DNA from: Streptomyces sp. Root431
Lineage (GTDB): Bacteria > Actinomycetota > Actinomycetes > Streptomycetales > Streptomycetaceae
DNA: 64,000 nt
Direction: 5' to 3'
Assembly: GCF_001426585.1 (NCBI RefSeq)
Contig: NZ_LMEI01000006.1
Coordinates: 238,956 to 302,955, forward strand
A program made the translations under genes and the position numbers. Shown in pieces: positions 58,645 to 64,000 of the stretch. The notes below the pieces were generated by a model. The model was not told the origin of the DNA and made no database searches. It saw only the letters and a program-made list of their open reading frames with translations. Position 1 is the first letter of the stretch, and each line of letters starts with the position of its first letter.

Positions 58645-59934
58645 ATGGGTCAGCAGGAGAAGGTGTCGACGAGCCTCGCGGGCGCGGTCAGCGAGGGCAT
58701 CAGCGCCTCCCTGGCGGCGGTGGACGCAGAGCTCGACCGCCGCTACCCGGGAGACCCCGGCACCCGCCAGCCCGTCCACACGGTCTACGTCCCCGGCAAC
58801 GTCTTCGACGCCGACACCGTCCGCTCCTGGGGCGACCAGGCCCTCGCGGCCCTCGACGAGCATGCCCCGGACGCTGCCTCCTTCGCCGCGGTCCTCGGCC
58901 TCGCCGACGACCTCGCCGAGGACGTCTACGGCCGCGTGCGCGCCAAGCTGGAGCGCGAGCCCATCGAGGACCTGCGCGTCGACTTCGAGGACGGCTACGC
59001 GGGCGACGACGAGGACCGGGACGCCGCCCGCGCCGCCCGGCTGATCTCGGAGGCGTACCGGAACGGCACGGCCGCCCCGTACATGGGCATCCGGATGAAG
59101 TGCATGGAGTCCGCCGTACGCGACCGGGGCATCCGCACCACCGATGTCTTCCTCACCGGTCTCCTGGAGAACGGCGGCCTCCCCGACGGGCTCGTCCTCA
59201 CCCTCCCGAAGGTGACCTACCCCGAGCAGGTCTCCGCCTTCGTCCGCCTCCTGGAGGCCTTCGAGAAGGCCCACGGCCTGGACGCCGGCCGCCTCGGCTT
59301 CGAGATCCAGATCGAGACCAGCCAGTCCATCCTGGCCTCCGACGGCACCGCCGCCGTCGCCCGCATGATCGGCGCCGCCGAGGGCCGCGCCACCGGCCTG
59401 CACTACGGCACCTTCGACTACAGCGCCTGCCTCGGCGTCTCCGCCGCCTACCAGGCCAGCGACCACCCCGCCGCCGACCACGCCAAGGCGATCATGCAGG
59501 TCGCCGCCGCGGGCACCGGCGTCCGCGTCTCCGACGGCTCCACCAACGTCCTCCCGGTCGGCTCCAAGGAGCACGTCCACGAGGCCTGGCGCCTGCACTA
59601 CGGGCTGACCCGCCGCGCCCTCGCCCGCGCCTACTACCAGGGCTGGGACATGCACCCCGGCCACATCCCCACCCGCTACGCCGCCGTCTTCGCCTTCTAC
59701 CGCGAGGGCTTCGAGGCCGCTGCCAAGCGCCTCTCCGCGTACGCCAACCACGCGGGCGGCGACGTCATGGACGAGCCCGCCACCGCCAAGGCGCTCTCCT
59801 CGTACCTGCTGCGCGGCATCGACTGCGGCGCCCTCGACACGGCCGAGGTCGACGCCCTCACCGGCATGACCCGTGCCGCGCTCGACCGCTTCGCGGCCCC
59901 GCGCCGCGGCGACCTCACGGCCTCGGCCGAGTAG
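58645..59934 (+). CDS. HpcH/HpaI aldolase / citrate lyase beta-like protein (DUF6986 type)
   Basis: 429 residues, TIM barrel of the citrate-lyase-beta / malyl-CoA-lyase superfamily: VYVPGNVFDADTVRSWG, the acidic RVDFEDGYAGDDEDRDAA, metal-ligand Glu in FEIQIETSQSIL, LHYGTFDYSACLGVSAAYQ, and HPGHIPTRYAAVFAFYREGF. Longer than classical CitE and missing an obvious CoA loop, so it may act on a free acid. AGGAGG is seven bases before ATG 58645. Stands alone between etfBA and the kinase gene. Confidence 0.85.
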   Translation: MGQQEKVSTSLAGAVSEGISASLAAVDAELDRRYPGDPGTRQPVHTVYVPGNVFDADTVRSWGDQALAALDEHAPDAASFAAVLGLADDLAEDVYGRVRAKLEREPIEDLRVDFEDGYAGDDEDRDAARAARLISEAYRNGTAAPYMGIRMKCMESAVRDRGIRTTDVFLTGLLENGGLPDGLVLTLPKVTYPEQVSAFVRLLEAFEKAHGLDAGRLGFEIQIETSQSILASDGTAAVARMIGAAEGRATGLHYGTFDYSACLGVSAAYQASDHPAADHAKAIMQVAAAGTGVRVSDGSTNVLPVGSKEHVHEAWRLHYGLTRRALARAYYQGWDMHPGHIPTRYAAVFAFYREGFEAAAKRLSAYANHAGGDVMDEPATAKALSSYLLRGIDCGALDTAEVDALTGMTRAALDRFAAPRRGDLTASAE

Positions 59935-60036
59935 ACACGAAGATCAGACAAGGATCTCGATCCGGCCAACTGCCCCGTACCCTGTACGAGTTCGCGCGCG
60001 GTGCGCGCACGTGCTCGACAGGGGAACGGGGCAGCG

Positions 60037-62031
60037 GTGTCATCGGGGGAGAACGAGCGGCTCGCGGGCCGCTACAGAATCGTGCGCAGACTCGGCCGCG
60101 GCGGCATGGGGGTCGTCTGGCGCGCCGTCGACGAGGTCCTCGGGCGCGAGGTCGCCGTCAAGGAACTCCGCACGTTCACGGACGCGGCCGCGCCCGAACT
60201 GGCCGACCTGCGCCTGCGGATGACGCGCGAGGCACGCGCCGCCGCCCGGGTCCGCCACCCCGGAGTCGTGGCCGTCCACGACGTCACCGAGCACGAGGGC
60301 CGGCCCGTCATCGTCATGGAGCTCGTCGACGGGCCCTCCCTCGACGACGTTCTCGGAGAACGCGGCACCCTGGACCCGGTCGAGGCCGCCCGGATCGGCG
60401 CCCACGTCCTGGAGGCGCTGGCCGCCGCGCACGACGTCGGCGTGCTCCACCGGGACGTGAAGCCCGGCAACATCCTGCTCGACCGCTCGGGCCGGATCGT
60501 CCTCACCGACTTCGGCATCGCGACCATGGAGGATCCGGGCGACGGCTCCGCGACCCACCTCACGCGCAGCGGCGAGATCGTCGGCTCCCTCGACTTCCTC
60601 GCCCCCGAGCGGGCGCGCGGGCAGGACCCCGGCCCCGCCTCGGACGTGTGGGCCGTCGGCGCCACCTTGTACGCGGCGGTCGAGGGCGCCTCGCCCTTCC
60701 GCCGTACGTCGACCTGGTCGACCCTCGCGGCCATCGTCGGCGAACCCCTCCCGGAGCCCGTGCGTGCCGGGCCCCTCGCCCCGGTCCTGACCCGGCTGCT
60801 GGACAAGGACCCCGCCTCACGGCCGGGCGCCCGCGAGGCGGCACGCCTCCTCGGAGCGGTGGCGGTGGAGGTGGCGGAGTCGGGGCCGGTGCCGGTGCCG
60901 GAGTCCGTGCCGGAATCGGCGGTGGAGGCACAGGCTGGGTCGGGAGCGGGAGCGGGAGCGGGAGCGGGAGCGGGACCGGGAGCGGGAGCGGGACCGGGAG
61001 CGGAGGCCGGGCCGCCCGCCGTGTCGGTCGAGGGCTTCGGCCCGCCGGTGATGCCCGTGGCGCCGCTGATACCGCCCGCACCCGCGATGGCCGCAGGACC
61101 CGTGCCGCCGGTGCCCGCCGGGCCCGACACCGTCGGCGCGAGCGGCCGACGGGCCCGCGCGGGGCGGCGTGGTGCGGCGAAGCGACGCCGGGGCAGTGCG
61201 CTGATCGCCGCCTCCGTGGCCGCCGTCCTGCTGGCCGGGGGCGGCCTCACGTACCTCCTCATGGAGCACGGCACGACGGAGCAGGTCTCCGACGGGAACC
61301 TTGCGGGTGGCGGCCCGGGCGACATCCCGGACGAGGACACCGGCCGCGTACTGGATCCGGGGAGCAGCGGCACGCCCTCCTCCGGCGCGACCGGTGGCAC
61401 CGGGGCGCCCTCCCTCACGGGATCCGGCGGGGCGAGCCCCTCGGACCGGGAGTCCGGGGAGCCGGGCGACGACCGGGGCCCGGCCACCGACGGCACCGGG
61501 CGCGACGGATCGGAACGCGGCTCGGAACCCGGTGACGGGTCCGATACCGGCACGGGCACGAGTACGAGGGATACGACGACGGGGGCGGGTGGCGGCGACG
61601 GTTCCGGCTCCGCTTCCGGGGGCGGTTCGGCCACCGGCGGCACGACGGCCGCGAGCTCCCCCGGCAGTGGCACCGCGACGACGGACGCCCCCTCCGAGGG
61701 CGGCGCCGGGGCCGGCGGCACGACCGCGCCGGCCACCGAGGCCCCGGCGCCCGCGGGGTGCGAGTCCGCGGGTTCCTCCTCGACCTGCCAGGTCGTGCGG
61801 AGCGCGACGACGACCCGCTACGACGGCGGTGAGATGGGGACGGTCGGCGCGGGCCCGCACGTCCTCTACTGCCAGGTCGACCTCGACCGCAGCGAGACGT
61901 ACGGCGGACGGACCAGCCGGTGGTTCGCCAGGACCGACGACGACAGCGGCAACACCAACGTGTACCTCAGCGTGCTGCACCTCGCGGGCGGTGCGGCGGG
62001 TGGTCCCGTGGAGGGGCTGCGGATCTGCTGA
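60037..62031 (+). CDS. Membrane Ser/Thr protein kinase with cysteine-containing outer domain
   Basis: 664 residues. Kinase domain about 10-270: LGRGGMGVVW, VAVKEL, LHRDVKPGNILL, DFGIATM, GSLDFLAPERARG. Then a Gly-Ala repeat linker (6-bp DNA repeat) and Pro-rich stretch, a membrane helix (SALIAASVAAVLLAGGGLTY, about 390-412), a Gly/Ser/Thr/Asp-rich wall-spanning stalk of about 160 residues, and a small outer module with four cysteines (GCESAGSSSTCQVV, VLYCQVDLDRS, GLRIC) suited to two disulfides. GTG start with AACGGGG upstream. Monocistronic; signal unknown. Confidence 0.92.
   Translation: MSSGENERLAGRYRIVRRLGRGGMGVVWRAVDEVLGREVAVKELRTFTDAAAPELADLRLRMTREARAAARVRHPGVVAVHDVTEHEGRPVIVMELVDGPSLDDVLGERGTLDPVEAARIGAHVLEALAAAHDVGVLHRDVKPGNILLDRSGRIVLTDFGIATMEDPGDGSATHLTRSGEIVGSLDFLAPERARGQDPGPASDVWAVGATLYAAVEGASPFRRTSTWSTLAAIVGEPLPEPVRAGPLAPVLTRLLDKDPASRPGAREAARLLGAVAVEVAESGPVPVPESVPESAVEAQAGSGAGAGAGAGAGPGAGAGPGAEAGPPAVSVEGFGPPVMPVAPLIPPAPAMAAGPVPPVPAGPDTVGASGRRARAGRRGAAKRRRGSALIAASVAAVLLAGGGLTYLLMEHGTTEQVSDGNLAGGGPGDIPDEDTGRVLDPGSSGTPSSGATGGTGAPSLTGSGGASPSDRESGEPGDDRGPATDGTGRDGSERGSEPGDGSDTGTGTSTRDTTTGAGGGDGSGSASGGGSATGGTTAASSPGSGTATTDAPSEGGAGAGGTTAPATEAPAPAGCESAGSSSTCQVVRSATTTRYDGGEMGTVGAGPHVLYCQVDLDRSETYGGRTSRWFARTDDDSGNTNVYLSVLHLAGGAAGGPVEGLRIC
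60942..61003. repeat. 6-bp GGGAGC/GGGACC repeat in kinase gene
   Basis: About ten copies of GGGAGC or GGGACC in tandem, in frame, encoding Gly-Ala/Gly-Pro alternation in the juxtamembrane linker. Confidence 0.9.
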
Positions 62032-62098
62032 CAGGGGGACGAGCTGCGGGGCCCCAAGGCCTCAGGCTGCCGGTGCGCGCGGGCCGCAGTGTGCTCTC

Positions 62099-63133
62099 TC
62101 AGGCCGTCGGCGGCGCGATCTCGCCCGAGCCGCGGGCGATGAGCGTCGTGCCGAGCACGACCCGCTCCGGTGCCCCGCCGGCCCCGTCGAGGCGCCGGAA
62201 GAGCCGCTCGGCCGCCGTCCGGCCGAGCGCGGCGGCGTCCTGGGCGATGACCGTGATGCCGAGCAGATCGGCCAGTTCGATGTCGTCGAAGCCGACGAGG
62301 GCGACCGGGGACGCGTGACCGGCGAGGGTCCGCACCGCCGTCACGGTGACCCGGTTGTTCCCCGCGAACAGCGCCGTCACCGGCTCCGGCGCGGTCAGCA
62401 TCGCCCGTACGGCCGCGCCCACCCGCTCCGGGTGCGTCGACCCGAGCGAGACCCAGTCGTCCTTGACGGGCAGGCCCGCGTCCTCCATCGCCGCGTGGTA
62501 GCCGCGCAGCCGCTCGGCGCCGGTGTGGATGCGGGGACGGTCTCCGATGAAACCGATCCGGCGGTGTCCGTGGGCGATCAGATGGGCCACGCCGGTGCGG
62601 GCCCCGCCGAAACTGTCGGAGAGGACGGCGTCGGCGTCGATCCGCCCCGCCGGCCGGTCGACGAAGACCGTGGCGACGCCCGCCCTGATCTCCGGTTCGA
62701 GATAGCGGTGGTCGTCGCCGGCGGGGATGACGATGAGGCCGTCGACCCGGCGCGCGCACAGGGCGAGCGCCAACTCCTGCTCCCGGTCCGGGTCCTCGGC
62801 GCTGGAGCCGTTGATGAGGAGCGCGCCGTGTGCCCGCGCGACCTCCTCGACGGCGCGGCTGAGCGGCCCGTAGAAGGGGTCGGCGAGATCCTCCAGGACC
62901 AGCCCGATGGTGGCCGTCCTGCCCTTGCGCAGGACCCGTGCGCTGTCGTTGCGGCGGAATCCGAGGGCCTCGATGGCCTCCTGGACGCGGCGCTCGGTGT
63001 CCGGGGTGACGCCCGGTTCGCCGTTGACGACCCGGGAGACCGTCTTGAGGCCGACACCGGCGCGGGCGGCGACGTCCTTCATCGTGGGCCGGTTGCCGTA
63101 GCGGTGATCGGTGCGGCGGGCGATGTCGGCCAC
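62099..63133 (-). CDS. LacI-family transcriptional regulator
   Basis: 344 residues: LacI HTH (TMKDVAARAGVGLKTVSRVV, then NGEPGVTPDTERRVQEAIEA) after a 17-residue extension, followed by a periplasmic-binding-like sensor domain (ATIGLVLEDLADPFYGPLSRAV split, VDGLIVIPAGDD, RRIGFIGDRPRIHTGAERL, ALFAGNNRVTVTAVRTL). GTG start with GGAGG about eleven bases before. Divergent from a ROK sugar kinase with a perfect palindrome between them; probably sugar-responsive. Confidence 0.93.
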   Translation of the reverse strand: MADIARRTDHRYGNRPTMKDVAARAGVGLKTVSRVVNGEPGVTPDTERRVQEAIEALGFRRNDSARVLRKGRTATIGLVLEDLADPFYGPLSRAVEEVARAHGALLINGSSAEDPDREQELALALCARRVDGLIVIPAGDDHRYLEPEIRAGVATVFVDRPAGRIDADAVLSDSFGGARTGVAHLIAHGHRRIGFIGDRPRIHTGAERLRGYHAAMEDAGLPVKDDWVSLGSTHPERVGAAVRAMLTAPEPVTALFAGNNRVTVTAVRTLAGHASPVALVGFDDIELADLLGITVIAQDAAALGRTAAERLFRRLDGAGGAPERVVLGTTLIARGSGEIAPPTA

Positions 63134-63256
63134 GGTGCGGGGGTCCTCCGTCGTGTGGGGGTCCGGTGTCGGTTCCGGGGCGGATTCCGGTTTCGCTTCC
63201 GGTTCCGGATCCGTTACCGGTCCGGGATCTCGGTCTCAGGTCGAGCATAGAGCCTG

Positions 63257-63268
63257 GACAACGTTGTC
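63257..63268. promoter_or_regulatory. LacI-type operator GACAACGTTGTC
   Basis: Perfect 12-bp palindrome with central CG, the usual form for LacI-family proteins, between the divergent LacI and ROK genes (70 bases before the ROK start). Confidence 0.7.
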
Positions 63269-63337
63269 ATACGCCGGGAGACTGGGCAGACTGTACGGAT
63301 CACCACCGGCCGTTTCCGGCCGCCGACTGGAGGATCC

Positions 63338-64000
63338 GTGCCCCTGCACCCCGACCCCGCAACCGGCCCCGTCCCCGGTCTCGTCGTCGCACTCGACATC
63401 GGCGGCACCAAGATCGCCGGGGCGCTGGTCGACGGCGAGGGGCGACTCCGGGTGCGGGCCCAGCGGCCCACGCCCGCCCGGGAGGACGGCGAGACGGTGA
63501 TGAAGGCCGTCGAGGCCGTCCTGGAGGAGCTCGCCGCCACGCCGCTGTGGGCGGCGGCGGGAGCCGTCGGCATCGGCAGCGCGGGCCCGGTGGACGCCTC
63601 GCGGGGGACCGTGAGCCCGGTGAACGTCCCCGGCTGGCGCGACTTCCCGCTCGTCGAGCGGGTCCGCCGCGCGACGAGCGGACGCCCCGTCACCCTGGTC
63701 GGCGACGGGGTGGCCATGACGGCCGCCGAGCACTGGCTCGGCGCCGCCCGCGACCACGACAACGCCCTCTGCCTCGTGGTCTCCACCGGTGTCGGCGGAG
63801 GTCTCGTCCTCGACGGCCGGCTCCACCCGGGCCCCACCGGCAACGCCGGTCACCTCGGACACATCTCCGTCGACCTGGACGGCGATCCCTGCGCCTGCGG
63901 CGGCCGCGGCTGCGTCGAACGGATCGCCAGCGGCCCGCACATCGCGCGCCGCGCCCTGGAGAACGGCTGGCGGCCGGGGCCGGACGGCGACGCCTCCGCG
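63338..64000 (+). CDS. ROK-family sugar kinase (partial, 3' end beyond window)
   Basis: 221 codons visible. ATP-binding motif LVVALDIGGTKIAGALVDGE split at the N-terminus, GIGSAGPVDASRG, LVVSTGVGGGLVLDGR, and the zinc-binding ROK signature HISVDLDGDPCACGGRGCVE. Glucokinase or N-acetylmannosamine/fructokinase-type activity; no HTH, so an enzyme rather than a repressor. GGAGG lies about five bases before the GTG. Probably regulated by the divergent LacI protein. Confidence 0.92.
   Translation, partial: MPLHPDPATGPVPGLVVALDIGGTKIAGALVDGEGRLRVRAQRPTPAREDGETVMKAVEAVLEELAATPLWAAAGAVGIGSAGPVDASRGTVSPVNVPGWRDFPLVERVRRATSGRPVTLVGDGVAMTAAEHWLGAARDHDNALCLVVSTGVGGGLVLDGRLHPGPTGNAGHLGHISVDLDGDPCACGGRGCVERIASGPHIARRALENGWRPGPDGDASA

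Overview
The window is very GC-rich, starts frequently with GTG or TTG, is densely packed, and carries LAL/LuxR, MocR, Ser/Thr kinase, PAS-GAF-PP2C, BlaI/M56, DUF5134, DUF6421 and ROK/LacI genes. This points to a Streptomyces (or very close) chromosome. The species cannot be fixed from the sequence alone. No rRNA, tRNA, CRISPR array, insertion sequence or prophage was recognised.

Left end (1-7966, minus strand): a tight operon for the first steps of bis-indole (violacein / indolocarbazole type) biosynthesis. It encodes a RebC/StaC-like FAD monooxygenase, a RebO/VioA-like L-tryptophan oxidase, a RebD/VioB-like chromopyrrolate / imine-dimer synthase, and a second FAD monooxygenase that runs off the window inside a Gly-Gly-Ser repeat. 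The oxidase and dimer synthase overlap by four bases. No RebP/StaP P450, VioE, glycosyltransferase or methyltransferase is visible, so the rest of the cluster, if any, lies to the left.

8286-15314: a MocR regulator divergent from a Tm-1-like ATP-binding protein, followed by a phosphoenolpyruvate-hydrolase-type TIM barrel (together the two halves of the plant Tm-1 architecture), then a large LAL regulator with an internal 15-residue repeat. 15296-21313: a TPR protein coupled to a membrane Ser/Thr kinase, divergent from a PAS-PAS-GAF-PP2C phosphatase. 21362-24540: a fused ModB-ModC molybdate transporter and an HTH-TOBE regulator with no modA between them, then an Lrp regulator. 24656-28151: a SUKH-like protein, a CorA transporter and a threonine dehydratase. 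28478-31652: a lipoprotein, a HEAT-protein / MerR-HEAT operon with a typical long-spacer MerR promoter, and an unknown protein.

31649-43942: a MarR regulator divergent from a second-type enolase with a perfect 21-bp palindrome between them; a BlaI/M56 pair; a FUSC exporter; a lactonase; a CbiX-like protein; a GlcNAc-kinase-like protein; uracil-DNA glycosylase; a BNR propeller protein; and an OYE flavoenzyme divergent from an ArsR regulator with two dyads. 44021-50285: DUF305 lipoprotein, LVIVD secreted protein, TetR, PAP2, M56 peptidase, DUF5134 and GNAT proteins. 50456-53747: a three-gene overlapping operon (DUF6421, SDR, threonine aldolase). 53833-64000: transglutaminase-like protein, acyltransferase, thioredoxin, a flavin reductase preceded by a 26-codon leader peptide, etfBA, a citrate-lyase-beta-like protein, a second Ser/Thr kinase, and a LacI/ROK pair cut by the right edge.

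Recurring themes are several apparently leaderless genes (a TANNNT-like box 6-8 bases before the start codon), GTGA/ATGA stop-start overlaps, and many short tandem repeats, with periods divisible by three inside genes and also 8 or 14 between genes.
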